Source: Cycas panzhihuaensis
Lineage: Eukaryota; Cycadophyta
Direction: 5' to 3'
Assembly: GCA_023213395.1 (NCBI GenBank)
Contig: CM041465.1
Span: 215,767,741-215,831,740, forward strand
Length of the DNA: 64,000 nucleotides
Shown: in pieces, positions 1 to 11,150 of the stretch
How the letters are laid out: each line of letters opens with the position of its first letter
Numbering within the stretch: the first letter of the stretch is position 1
Position numbers and translations under genes: made by a program
The notes under the pieces: generated by a model
What the model was told of the DNA's origin: nothing
Database searches by the model: none
Seen by the model: the letters and a program-made list of their open reading frames with translations, nothing else

Positions 1-69
1 TGTTGAATGAGTCGAGGACTTAGAAGGTTGTTGGGTTTTAGTGTTGCAGGATAAAGGGGGTGCCTCACG

Positions 70-648
70 TTATTGTGACGACCTAAGAGGTTTCTTGACA
101 CTCGTTTGGATCTCAATAGCCTCAAGAGTGAAACATTTGGCTATAGCAGAGTCACATGTTATTGCCCCTATCTTGAGAACTTCAACATGTACTTCAAGGC
201 AAAGAGCATTTACAAAAGGATCCCTCTTTAACACCTTAGGCATGGTTACCTTCGTGGAGTAGAGGAGATCATGGAAACACCTCACAAAGTCACGATTTAT
301 TTTAGCATGACCTTCTTTGAGGGATAAGAGGGCCTTCATTCCACTCTTGAAGGGACGAGCAATGTCAAAGTAGTTGACAAACTCGTCAATGAGTTGTTGG
401 AATAATTGAATGGAATGTGCAAGAAGGTGATAGAAACATTTAAGGGCATCGCTTTGCAAGGAATGTAGGAAAAGTTTCATCAAAATATGATTGTAAGCCC
501 AATAGTTGATGCACACCATAGAAAAGCTTTTGATGTGCTCCATTGGGTCTTGAGAAGAGGTCCTATCAAACCTGGGTAGCTCAAGAGGGTGAGGCAATAA
601 GTTAGTCCTTAACGCCTCGATCAATAAGATAGTTGACCTATAGTCCAC
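70..648 (-). pseudogene. Retrotransposon gag fragment (retrotrans_gag type), Gy1
   Basis: An open frame of 192 codons with the look of the plant Ty3/gypsy capsid domain. A Pro/Arg-rich lead-in (LPRFDRTSSQDPMEHIKSF) is followed by an alpha-helical capsid core. Typical family words are visible: DPMEHIKSF near residue 35, a helix with LFLHSLQSDALKCFYHL near 60-76, and LIDEFVNYFD near 85-95. Gag would form the virus-like particle in the cytoplasm. No zinc knuckle lies in this piece; it would be further downstream, off the window. The frame is intact over this length although its neighbourhood is decayed. The same domain recurs in worse condition at 5670-6170, so the two elements are relatives. 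Confidence 0.6.
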
Positions 649-1984
649 GAAGGGACTGGCCCTTAGTTGGACTGTCAGGTCAACAAAGGATAAAGGAGGA
701 GGTGGGCAAGGATGCCCAAGTCCTCCTTGGGAAACTTGGCCAAAAGGGGTTACGAACTTCCTCTTGCATGGTGCCAGGGAACTAATCTTGAATGCGAGGG
801 GGTTGGAAAAGGAGTGGATGGGTGAGAAAGACCCATCCCCCCTTGAGGGTATACCCCTTATTGAAAGGGGACTTAAGAAAGGGTGCCTTGAGGAGGGGCT
901 TGTCCTCCTTGTGAAGGAACCACATAAGGAGAAATATGAGAAGAAGGGATGGATGGGTGTGGGACCAAATTTTGCCCATATGGACCACCCGTAGGTGGTG
1001 CGATACCATATGGATGCTAGGGGTCTACCCCATAGACTAGAAGAGGATTCCCCTTACCATGCCCCCATGGTTGGGAAGTATATCCTGGGGGTATATAAAA
1101 GGATGAATCCTTGAATTAAGTTTGGGAATGTATCGGGGCTTGTCCCATATGGCTAAAAGTAGGGGGATACATAGGCCTCCTAGATCTAATGGGAGATGGA
1201 TGGACTACATTTGGTTGGGGCATAGTCGCTTAACTAGGAGGAGGAATACTCAACCCAAATCGGGAAGTGGGTATACCTCAAGTGGCCCCTAAGGAATGCA
1301 GGCTATAAGAAAAAGAAGACACAATGAGGGACAGCCTTGTTATGGATAGGAAAGCTAAGGAGGATGAGTATGGAGGTGCGGATGTGGAGGAAGAAGGCAC
1401 CATACTTCGTAAGATGTTATCCAACCATTTTGGAGGTGGTTGGAGGCTAGCTGCTTAGAATCACTGATTAAGTGCTTCCAGCACATCCACGGGAGGGGTA
1501 CCCACCTACTCATACGAGGTTGAAGGATCCTCATATGAAGTGGACCCCACAAGGTGATCCCCATGGGTGTTGTCACCAAGATGGTGATACCCCATGGGAG
1601 AAGAAGCTTCCACTTCATGAGTGGAAAGGTGATGAACTTGTAGGTGCTCTTGGTCACCTAGGTAGAAGATAGGGTCATCACCCTCTTAGGTGGGGCCCTA
1701 CAAAAAAGTTGAAGGTTATTGAGATTCAGAAACGTAGGTGTGATATGCCCAATCTGAAGGGAATCCCTCCATAGTTGATTCGGAATCAGACAATGGAAGG
1801 GGAGAATAAGGAGGAGACCTCACAAACAACAAGAAAATCATCGCATACAAGTCCTTTCTAAGATTTGGAAGAGAGAGGAATAACAGAATAATAGATGTTG
1901 GGGGTTACCCAACGAATCGAGAATGACTACCAAAGGAGAGGTAGCATCAATAGAAAAGGGATTAAGATAGAACCTTTACTAACG

Positions 1985-2004
1985 AGTCCCTAGTATGGTC
2001 GCCA
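1985..2004 (-). other. Primer-binding-like box of Gy1
   Basis: On the minus strand this reads TGGCGACCATACTAGGGACT, which resembles the TGGCGCC...GGGGA primer sites of Athila/Tat-type plant gypsy elements. It lies upstream of the gag region in the right order. A 17-of-20 match occurs at 27445-27464, upstream of the Gy2 gag. The tRNA identity is an inference. Confidence 0.35.
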
Positions 2005-5000
2005 GTAGAAGTGCATCTCTGGGGGGTCACTAGATGCAAAGAGATCAAGCCTATATGATTAGTTATCACGAGGCTAAAGGATCTTTGGAAGCAAGGGAAA
2101 GGATCACCCACAAAGGGCATCTGTACATTGAAACGCAGGTTCAAGGACCCACAAATGGTGCATAAACCTTCCCTTATGGTAAATGCCTTCTAAGATTTAA
2201 TATAGATAAGGAGGACTTTCTCAGTTTTCTGAGTAGCCTCGAAGGGACCCTTCTATCTTAGATGGTTGAGGAAGTAGGATGGAGATGAAAGACACCTTCC
2301 CCTAGGGAGGGGAAAAGGAGGAGGTAGACCTTGATGGAGGAAGGGGTACCTATGAACAAGAAATGGGTGATGGGTAACGAAGGTGCAAGGAGGAAGTTTG
2401 ACAAAAAAGAACTAACTTCCCAAATAGAAGTAACACAAGATGGTGGCTTGCTAAAAGAGGGCACCTAAAGGAGGATGCTCCTAGGGTACCAACACCTGAT
2501 ACAAATGGCTAAGTGTACAAGAGTTAGGCAATGTGCCATTTATTCCATTTTATAGTGAATCAGGTACTATTATGGGTTATTATTATTTCTGGTTTTATAT
2601 TTGAATTTAAAGAGAAAGGAAAGCACACCAACACCCTCTCTCTCTCGTGATCCTAGCCTCTCTCTCTTTGCTTTTACCAATGTCAAAGGAACTAAGCAAG
2701 TAAGAATTGTATGCAGAGAATACAAGAACTAGTGTAAGTTAACCTAGTATAACATGGGAAAGAGAAAAGGTTATGGTAGAGGAACTCACAACCTTTCGCA
2801 CCTTTACCCTAACGGATACAAGAGTCATACAAGAAAATGGGAATGGAAATGTAATAATGGTAGGGAACCACCCCATTAGTGGGATTAATGCCTACACATG
2901 TAAATCAACTATCCCTTCCCCTATATGAATAATCCAATCAATCCGTAACCAACAAAACATAAACAACTTTTCCTTTCCTTGGCAGTAAGGAGGAAGGAAG
3001 TGAGTAAGAAGATAGGGTAAGAAAGAGTGCACGTAGAATCGGGATGATTAGTGTAGAGGCCCCTTTCCCTTTCCTCAAGACCCACTTTCGTTTACCTAAC
3101 AATCTTTATTGCGATTGGTGTTGCAAGAGGAAAACTAGCGGAGCTTCCTTACCTTCCCCAAGGACTAAATATGGAAAGAAACTAAAAGGAAAAAGGGTTG
3201 CTCACAATAAAAGTTCAAAGCAATGTAATGATAATAAAAGAGATGTATGTACCTTTTGTGAAGACCTTTACTTGCTCCAAAAAGGTGAGACCTATACAAT
3301 GAGTCATTTGCCTTTTCCCAAGGGTGCTAGAAGCACATGGAAGCAGATATACATGTATGCTAACCAAAGGAAAGAATATGATCTTATACAAATATCTTTC
3401 AAATAAGCATAATATGCAAACCAAACTTTATCTAGTAAAATTGCTCCAATGGCTATGGGAAAAGGGGGGTAAAGGGGTGTGAAAGGATAGCCTCGAAATG
3501 GCTAACCCTCCAAGTGAGATGCCTCCATATATCTAATCACTCCTAACCAATGGATCAAGTAAGTAGCCAAGGTTTTCAAGCTGTGGGAAAGGAAAAAAGA
3601 TTTATGAATGGTAAATGTTACAAAAGATGCAAAAGTTACAAATGTTGCAAAAGTTACAAGATGCACCTTTTGTAAGATTTACAAAAGGTAAAGTAGAAAC
3701 TTAGTAAACCACAAGAGATTACTGCAAAAATCTAATTTTAAGAGGGCATGAAGGATGGTTGAAAGTGTTACAAGCTATTGCCAATGCTATAATCGATAGG
3801 ATTCCCTACCTCAAGGGTTTCTAGGTGTACAAGAGAGGTATAGAGAGAGAAAAATAGCAAAGAGTAGGGGACTTCCCTAGAGGAGATGGCCAAGAGGGTT
3901 GGAACCCTAGCCTAGAACTCCTTTCTCCCTTTACTGCACCTTTTCCTCTCAACCTCCTTGGTTGGAACCTAGGAGAAACCTCAAGGTACGAGAAAACAAG
4001 CCAAGGAAAAGGAACGGTTTGCCTTCTAGAAGAGAGATGTGAAGAGGTCTCACAAAGAAAATTGAACAAACATGTAAAGAACTTCTTTAGCCAAAGGAAA
4101 GAGACAATATGCAAGTCTAAAAAGACCTACTAAAATAAGTTTGAAATAGTTTTACCTCGTGCGATTACTGGGAGAAGGGTTTCCCTTAAAGAATAGGTGA
4201 GAAATCCTTGCAATAATGCAAGAAGAGGGAGCAACTTACAAGAAAACTTGAAACCAGTGATTTGATGGAGTGCTTGAGAGCAGGATCTATCCAAATCTAG
4301 TTATTGCAAACCTACGACTTAGGGTTTTTACCCTAAGGAATAAGGAGGTAAGAGTGAAGAGCAAGTAGTAGCAGAAGAGAGCTTTCTTTTTTAGAATTTT
4401 TCTAAGAGAGGAGAGGGAGAAGAGATAGAATGAGCCAAATTTTAGGTTTTTAAATCTAACCCTAGCCCAACAAGTGATTAGGGCTTACCTTGGGTAGGAA
4501 ATAGCCCAGCGCCATGTGCTAATTTTATATTTAATATGAAAGTAGTTGTGGCTAGGCAAGAAAAATAAGAATGGATAGTCACATCATAGCAAACTTTGTG
4601 ATACCATGAACAATGCCATGGTGCACTAAAAATGAGGTGGAAAACAAAAGGGGAGCCTTGAAGGCTCCCAAAAGGGGGGTCCTAGACTCTGAAAAAGAAA
4701 AATGATGGATTGTTGAGGTGTCTAGGAGGTTTTAAGAGCTAGTGGGACCATAAGAAGCTGGACAAAGGTGGCAACAAGGCCCTAATAAGAGATAAGTAGT
4801 GAATGAGGGTGATGATCGAGCCTAAACGAGTTGTTAGGGATCATATCACGCCAAAAGGTGGTAAAGAACAAGTTGTGGGAGCCAGGAGTGCTTGAAGACG
4901 ATGTGGAGGCATGGTGGAGGGTCATGGAGTGCCATAGGATGCTTGTCCTAAGTTGTCATAGGCTAGAGTATAAGATGCAAACAAGAGTAGGCAGGCAAGC

Positions 5001-5280
5001 CAAGCATAATGATCATGCAGTCAATCAACATCATGCAATGTGTATCTATCGACAATCCAATGATATTCTGAAGTCAATGAAGAGTAAGGATAGAAATATA
5101 CTTGCACTTACCTAAGAGATGTCATTTGAGTCCATTCTCGGTAGCCGAGAAACAATGTGGGATTGGAAGATGTAACTAGTTTCTTTGATGAATTAGGTTC
5201 TGAAGTTTTAACTTTGATACTGTCTACTTACTTTCCCTTACCTTTCTTATATTTCTCCTCTTTCTCATCATGTTGAGGCA
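2005..5280 (-). mobile_element. Putative Gy1 5' LTR and unresolved Gy1/Gy2 junction
   Basis: About 3.3 kb without a convincing gene. It should begin with the 5' LTR of Gy1, since it lies immediately upstream of the primer-like box on the minus strand, but the second LTR copy is outside the window and I could not fix the outer end. The short open frames here (for example 3044-3406 plus, 4831-5115 plus) show no recognisable domain. Composition is purine-skewed (many AAGG and GGAAG runs), as on the transcribed strand of long gypsy LTRs. Confidence 0.35.
3612..3662. repeat. Short tandem repeat, about 18-bp period
   Basis: The words GTTACAAAAGATGCAAAAG and GTTACAAATGTTGCAAAAG follow one another, then a third partial copy (GTTACAAGATGC). 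Just downstream (3665-3690) the sequence folds back as CCTTTTGTAAGATTTACAAAAGG. Confidence 0.5.
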
Positions 5281-5669
5281 ATGGATCTTCATAAATTAAT
5301 TACTCTTGAGTAGATTTGGAGATCTAATTTAATTGAGTAGTAGTCCTTTGATTCATTGCCTAAACAATATGGCATTGACTCTTATAATGGGCATTAGTTT
5401 AGTGGAAAGAGTACCAATTAGTCTTCCTTATAGGAGGAGAAAGTATACATGGGTTTTGACATTTTCTTCCTTCTATAAGATGAATTACCTTTACCTATTG
5501 ACTAGGAGAATGAGGAATAGACTTACTAATATGTAATTTAGTGTTGATTACATGCTTTAATAATCTGATTAAAGAAGTAAGGGGATTATATGTTACTTTG
5601 AAATTAGAGAACTTTGATTCTTAAACTAATTCTTTTGGAGAAATGGATTTACCAACTTTCTTAATGCCT

Positions 5670-6170
5670 GCTTAAATTTTAAAGGTCTCCAAAGCAAGGC
5701 ATTTATTAACAGCTTCTTCATAAGTCTGAGGGCCTAGCCTAAGTTCCTCAAGATAAGCATGAGGCCTCAAAGCATTGGTAAATAAATCAAAAAGAAGATT
5801 AGAATCTAACTGAGAGTGACATGCATGAACTTGGTCTTAAAATTTCTACATAAAATCTCTAGAAGTTTCATGATGATTTTGTTTTATAGCTAATAATGAT
5901 TTAATTCTAGATTTAAAAGGTCTTACTACATTGAAGTAGTTGATAAAGGAATCAACCAATTATTGGAAAGATAAGATGGAAGTAGAGGGAAGACAATAAA
6001 ACTACTTCAAAGCATTACCTTGAAGCAATTTAAGAAATAAGCACATCATGACATAATTGTATGGCATGAAATATGTACATGCAAGTGCAAACACTTATAT
6101 ATAAGATGTTGAATCTTAAGAAGATTCACCTAAGAACTTAGGAAGCTTAGGAAGAAAAGGAGGCATGGGA
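5670..6170 (-). pseudogene. Gag capsid fragment of Gy2, heavily decayed
   Basis: Minus-strand translation gives a capsid domain parallel to that at 70-648, broken by several stops. Readable pieces in order are MPPFLPKLPKFLGESS near 6170, then PYNYVMMCLFLKLLQGNALK, LVDSFINYFNVVRPFKSRIK, then LRPHAYLEELRLGPQTYEEA near 5720. These match the Gy1 gag piece by piece (FVNYFDIARPFKSGMK there, FINYFNVVRPFKSRIK here), so this is an older relative. The N-terminal part of the same gag is displaced to 13081-13462 and 27123-27415 by the Co1 and Co2 insertions. Sequence 5280-5670 continues downstream of the capsid with no recognised domain. Confidence 0.6.
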
Positions 6171-6730
6171 GACAAGAGGATCTCTTATGGAAAAAGGGAC
6201 CTCATATAGTCTAAAAAAGGTTTCCTTGATCTCAACATTGAGGAATGTTGAGGTAAGGATGACGCTTAAGATACTAAAGAGGAAGTAGGTTATTATTCAC
6301 AAGAAATGGGATAGTTTGGAGGAAATTATGAAGGGTTAAACTAGGATGTTAGATTAACCATAGAATTAGTTTGAGGTATGGGATATTGAGGGAACATAGA
6401 ATTAAAAAAAAGAAATAGAAGTTTATTGAGGAAATGGCCTAGGAATATCAGATGAAGAAGTAAGATTAGTTGGTCTCATAGCTTGAGATTGGGTAACTGT
6501 AGGATGAAAGTGAATAGCTTAGATATTTGAAGTAGAAATGGAGGATGTAATGAGATTAGATAATCTAGGAGAAGAAGAAGGAGGTCTAACATTCTGGGAT
6601 ATAACTCTATAAGAAACTTGTTATTGAGTTTGAGTTAGAATAGGCATTAAATATGAAGAAGCTAGTTTACTATAATAAGAATAGGTCAATTGAGAGATAG
6701 AAGAAAATGGAGGATCATAATGTGATGTAA
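6171..6730 (-). pseudogene. Gy2 gag, part between the capsid and the Co1 insertion
   Basis: Low-complexity purine-rich sequence (many GGAGG, AAGAAG and TTAGG words) with only short open stretches. It lies between the capsid domain and the Co1 target site, and similar sequence resumes after Co1 at 13086. It is most simply the N-terminal Pro-rich half of Gy2 gag. No motif is readable. Confidence 0.4.
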
Positions 6731-7104
6731 TATTCAGGAACATGAAATCATACATGAATGTTCCCAACCATAAAATCTTTTACTATACACACCAAGCAAA
6801 CAAATATATATATAGTAAACAGATGCATAGTACATAGGATTTACGTGGGAAAACCCTTTCGAGAAAAAACCCATCATAAAAGGATCCTTGATGGATCTCT
6901 TTGATTATTGCATAATGGATTAATACAATGATCTTGGATTTCAAATATATAAGGCCTCAAGGCATTTATACTCTCCCAAGTGGTGTCACTCGATTAGGGT
7001 TGTGACCCTCTGAATAAGTCACACTTTTTGGCTTTGCACATTTCACTTAATTAAACCACATTAACATTAACTAAGTGGCTTAATAATTAACTACCATATT
7101 AACA
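6731..7104 (-). repeat. Co1 3' LTR
   Basis: 374 bp, aligned end to end with 12706-13080. On the minus strand it starts TGTTAATATGG. A TATA-like GTATAAATGCC lies near its middle on the minus strand. The outer terminal TG/CA has mutated (plus strand starts tattcagg where the partner has tgtttagg). Confidence 0.88.
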
Positions 7105-7118
7105 TCCCCTCTTAATAT
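7105..7118 (-). other. Co1 polypurine tract
   Basis: Minus strand AAGAGGGGA directly before TGTTAATATGG of the 3' LTR, the place where plus-strand DNA synthesis is primed. Confidence 0.75.
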
Positions 7119-8770
7119 AAATGTGGGAAGCCTACCAACCGCAACAAGTATGTTATCACAAAGGCTGGGATTATCCTATAGCTTCTTTATACTTGTCGAT
7201 ACATCCTCCCTCAAGGATAACATTAGTGAGTCTAAGTTTGGTACGCATCTTCATGAATTGATCTTCGTGAGAAGTTTGGTGAACACATCTACAAGCTAGA
7301 ATTCACTCAAATAGTAGTCAACATGTAGCTTCCCTGATTTGATCTGTTCACAAATGTAATGGTGTTGGATCTCATTATGCTTCATACATACATAAAACTC
7401 TGGATTCTTTGATATGCGAATGGTACTTTGGTTATTAACAAAGATAATCAGTGTCCATTTAAGACTCTAAGAAACTCCAAGAGACCTTATAACCACATGG
7501 CTTCCTTCGCACCTGCACTAAGTCCTTGATATTCAGCCTCTGTAGAAGAGAGTGCCACTATCTGCTACTTCTTCAACTACCATGAAACAAATCCATTGCC
7601 AACACCAAACAAGTATCCAATAGTGGACTTTTGATTGTCATAATCTCCTCCCCAATCAGCACTTGTGTAACCATGTAATTATATCTCTTCACCTCAATAG
7701 TATTTGAGAACAAGTTTTATAGTCTCCTTCAAATACTTTAGAATCTGCTTCATTGCAACTAAATGAGGTTCCTGAGGATTCTACATGTAGTGGAAAACCA
7801 ACCTGATAGCATATGTAATATCAGGCCTAGTATGAGTTAAATAGATTAGACTCCCTACCAACTGGTGATACTTTCTGCCATCTATAAAGGGCTTGGTCAT
7901 ATCCTTCTACAACTTAGCGCCTTTTACATATGGTGTTGCAACTAGTTTATAATTTTGCATTCTAAATTTCTCCAACAAGTTCTTCACATACTGAGACTGT
8001 AGCAACATAATCATGTCATCCATCTTCTTGACCTAAATGCTTAAGAAGTAGTGAAGTCTCCCAAGGTCTTTCATGTCAAATGAAGCTCCTAAATTGGATT
8101 TGACTTTAGTAACAACCTTGCCACAATTACTACTAATGACTATATCATCCATATACACCATGCAAGCTACTATTGAAGCCCCTCTTCTCTTCATATATAG
8201 ATTCGGGTCGAGTTCAAAAATCTTAAAACCTTCATCTTTCAACTTTGCATCCATCTTTTCATACCAGGCATAAAGTGCTTGTTTCAAGCCATAGATTGGC
8301 TTCTTCAAATGGCATACAAGATGCTCCTGGCCATCCTTAACGAATACCAGAGGTTGTGATATATATATCTCCTCCTTTAGATCTCTATTAAGGAATGTAA
8401 ACTTTACATCCATCTACTATAACTCCCAACCACAAGTTGCTTCTAAGGAAATCAACAAACAGACCATTGCCATTCTGGAGACTAGTGTAAATGTATCTTC
8501 ATAGTCAATTCCTTCTTTCTACTTAAATCCCTAGGTAACAAGTCTAGTCTTAAACTTATCTACCTCTCCATCATAGTAGAATTTTATCTTGTAGACCCAC
8601 TTGCATCTTATAAGATTCTTTGTCAGAGGTAGTGGAACTAAATCCCATGTGTCGTTCTTCAGTAGAGAACTATACTTCCCCTCCATTGAAGCTTTCCATC
8701 TTGGATCTCCTTTCATTTCATTGAACGAATCAGGATCACTGGAGTCGTTGGTGTCTACCAGCAAAGTTTG
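7119..8770 (-). pseudogene. Co1 reverse transcriptase and RNase H, broken
   Basis: The copia reverse transcriptase copies the element RNA and RNase H removes it, in cytoplasmic particles. In order on the minus strand: WDLVPLP and RCKWVYKIK near 8640-8580 (RT start), the conserved ...VKFTFLNRDLKEEIYISQP near 8400, GLKQALYAWYEKMD near 8270, and the active-site YMDD at 8144-8155 (MVYMDDIVISS). RNase H follows with ADWGGD near 7640 and ALSSTEAEYQG near 7540. Two open pieces remain (8531-8764, 8033-8413); beyond 8033 the frame is interrupted repeatedly. The catalytic YMDD is intact although the gene as a whole is dead. Confidence 0.85.
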
Positions 8771-9089
8771 ACTGGCATGCTGACTTTGTGTTCTTCAATC
8801 ATCAGTTAAGGTTTGCATTGCCACACGAAAATCTTCTATAGTCTTCCTTGCCCATAAAGGTATTGAAGGACCTATTGATGGAGGTACTTCAACTCACGAC
8901 AGCTCCTCACTATTACATGTCCCACTTGATCCTGCTTCTTCAAGTGTTTCGGCGACTAGCTCATTATCCTTTTCGCTTGATGAATTTGGGAATGGGAGAA
9001 GTGGGAGGAGTGGGTAAAATGACTCCTCTGATGGTCTATCTGCATGATACATTGATGTCTCATCAAATTTGACATCCTGACTAACCATA

Positions 9090-9800
9090 ATCTTTCCCCC
9101 CTATGGATCCCATAGTTTGTAGGCTTTATTCTTTATGCAATACCCCATGAATATACACTTTAGACTTTTTTGATCAAGCTTCTTTCTGGTATCATCTAGG
9201 ATGTGGGCATACACGATACACCCAAACATTCTTAAATGGCTAATGATAGGTTTACGAGCAGTCCATTTCTCTTCGGGGGTCATGCTGTGAATTGTTTGAG
9301 TGGGTACCTAGTTTAAAATATAAATAATAGTCACAATAGCTTCTACCCAAAATTTTGGTGGTAGATTTTGAGCATCCACCATACATCTTGCCATCTTCAT
9401 CATGGTATAGTTCTTTATTTCAGCAACTCCATTCTGTTATGGGTTATATGGGACCATAAATTCTTACTTTATACCATGATCATAGCATAACTGATTAAAC
9501 ACATTGTTGTCATATTCTTTGCCATTATTACTTCTTAACAACTTTATTTTCTTATCACATTCATTTTTAACTATCACTTTCCAGTCATGAAAGCAATCAA
9601 ATACATCTGATTTGTTCTTGAGAAAGTAAACCCAAGCCTTCTTGGTATAGTCATCCACAAATAAAAGGGTATAAAAATCTCCAAATATCGAAGGGTTAGG
9701 AAGAGGGCCTATTAGATTTGAATGTATAAGCTCTAGCTTCTCCTTGGCTCTCTAGGTATTATCTTGAGCAAAAAGGTAGCGATGGTGCTTGCCATACATA
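9090..9800 (-). pseudogene. Co1 integrase core, broken
   Basis: The integrase would insert the DNA copy into the chromosome. Open pieces are 9464-9658 (starts MDDYTKKAWVYFLKNKSDVF, then LRSNNGKEYDN where active families have LRSDNGGEY) and 9101-9283 (KPIISHLRMFGCIVYAHI, then KCIFMGYCIKNKAYKLWDP, the usual copia integrase C-terminal part). The second catalytic Asp is Asn here, the change expected from a G-to-A transition. Sequence 8770-9090 is the spacer between integrase and RT with only a low-complexity frame. Confidence 0.8.
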
Positions 9801-10325
9801 CACCCTTCACATACACCATTTGAGCACTATCTTCAACCTCTTCAATAGTGTAATACTCCTATAATTAAGGTGACTAATGTAGTTGTGCCACAACTTACTC
9901 ACGTCATTTGTGCTAGTAACAAAGGCATAGGACTTCTTTTGAGATTGAAATTTTTCAAACACCCAGAAGTTATCCCTTACTTTCCTAGTAGCTATGATAG
10001 CAAAGTTCTATTTTGGACCCTTAATTAGGCATTTGTCATTGTAAAGCTCCACCTTCATACCTTGTTTATAGATCTCCCAAGCTAAAAGAAGGTTCAACTA
10101 CATCTTTAGTGCATAATACACCCCAGTAAATTTACCTCCTACAATAGAAACTTCACTGATACCTTCTACTGGCAAGACATAAGCATCACCAAGGATAATC
10201 TGAGCACCACTCTAATTTGAAGTTATCGTATCAAAGTTCTACCTCTGGTAAAAAATATATTTCTACGCTCTAGAGTTAAGCACCCAATAATCTCTCTGAT
10301 CATATTTGGTTGATAAGGCTTTTAC
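9801..10325 (-). pseudogene. Co1 protease and pre-integrase region, broken
   Basis: The aspartic protease cuts the polyprotein. The active site on the minus strand reads WVLNSRA at about 10260-10283, where copia elements have W(I/V)LDSGA: the catalytic Asp is Asn and the Gly is Arg, both explained by G-to-A changes. The next codon is a stop. Downstream, SKLWHNYISHLNYRSI near 9880 matches the gag-pre-integrase zinc-finger region (LWHxRxxHxN). Confidence 0.7.
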
Positions 10326-11150
10326 TCAGATGTAGTGAATAGCAATGTTCTTCCATTTATCATCCTGGTTGACTTTGTGCTTGTCACGACACTTGAACCA
10401 ATAGTTCTTCATGTGGTAACCATCCTTCTTATAGCAATTGCATTTCTTGTTGAACTTCTTTTTGTCTTGAGAACTTTCTCCTAACCTCTGTGTAATCTTC
10501 TCCTCTCTAGTGGCCTCCTTCCTTTGAGTTTTCATGGCTAAGGCTTGACTTGAACCTGAACCTCCAAGCATACCATAATGTTTGAGCTTGGCATCATCTG
10601 CTAGAATCAAATTTTTAAGCCCATCAAACATCTTTACTTCCATTACTTCATCTCTACCATAAATGGTCTAGAATGTGGTGAAGGCATCCAACAATTTTGA
10701 CATGATTATTACAAATAGAAATGCATCATCGATCAAGTTCGGCTTCAGTTCCTCTAGCTTATTCTTCAAGTCGGTAATCTTGTTAAGGTAGGAGATGATG
10801 TTGTTCTCATCCTCCACATGGAAGTTGAGTAACTCTAACATCAGTTCCAAACATTTATTTGTCTACTTCTTTTCAAATTTATCACATAGTTTTTCCATAT
10901 CTCTGCCAGTTCGTTAAAATTGTGAACCAATGCTTTCTAGTCTAGTACCAGTGATAGTTTTAATAATACCATGGCCATAAATTACTTCTCTTCAAGATGA
11001 ATTCATTTCTTATGGTCTAATGGAATTGCATCCACTTTCACCTTGGTGATTCCCCAAAGTTTAATTCACCATTAGAATAAGTTCCATATTGGCCTTTTGC
11101 TTGCTGAAATTGTTACCATTAAAGATAACTTTGGGCATAATGTGCTCCAT
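10326..11150 (-). pseudogene. Co1 gag, broken
   Basis: The likely start is the ATG at 11150 (MEHIMPKVIFNGNNFS, the usual FxGxNFxxWK opening of plant copia gag). Two longer open pieces remain: 10668-10850 (MELMLELLNFHVEDENNIIS, the UBN2-type helix region) and 10326-10643. The latter ends with a damaged zinc knuckle (CNCYKKDGYHMKNYWFKC; the usual form is CxxCxxxGHxxxxC). Gag coats the RNA; a broken knuckle would impair RNA binding. The frame is lost between the pieces. Confidence 0.7.

Larger units (their letters stand above)
1..2004 (-). mobile_element. Gy1: left-edge fragment of a Ty3/gypsy-type LTR element
   Basis: Internal part of a retrotransposon read on the minus strand. It carries a gag fragment (70-648), about 1.3 kb of G-rich low-quality frames that would be the N-terminal part of gag (650-1980), and a primer-binding-like box at 1985-2004. 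The pol part, if any, lies off the left edge. Base composition here (runs of GGAGG and CCCC) is noticeably less AT-rich than the rest of the window. The superfamily is assigned from the gag domain type alone, so the call is moderate. Confidence 0.55.

Noticed and set aside
3044-3406. 120-codon plus-strand frame with several Cys
   Set aside because: It contains CDWCCKRKTS and CTFCEDLYLLQ, but Cys spacing fits no zinc-finger family, and the region is the putative Gy1 LTR. No start context or neighbour supports a gene.
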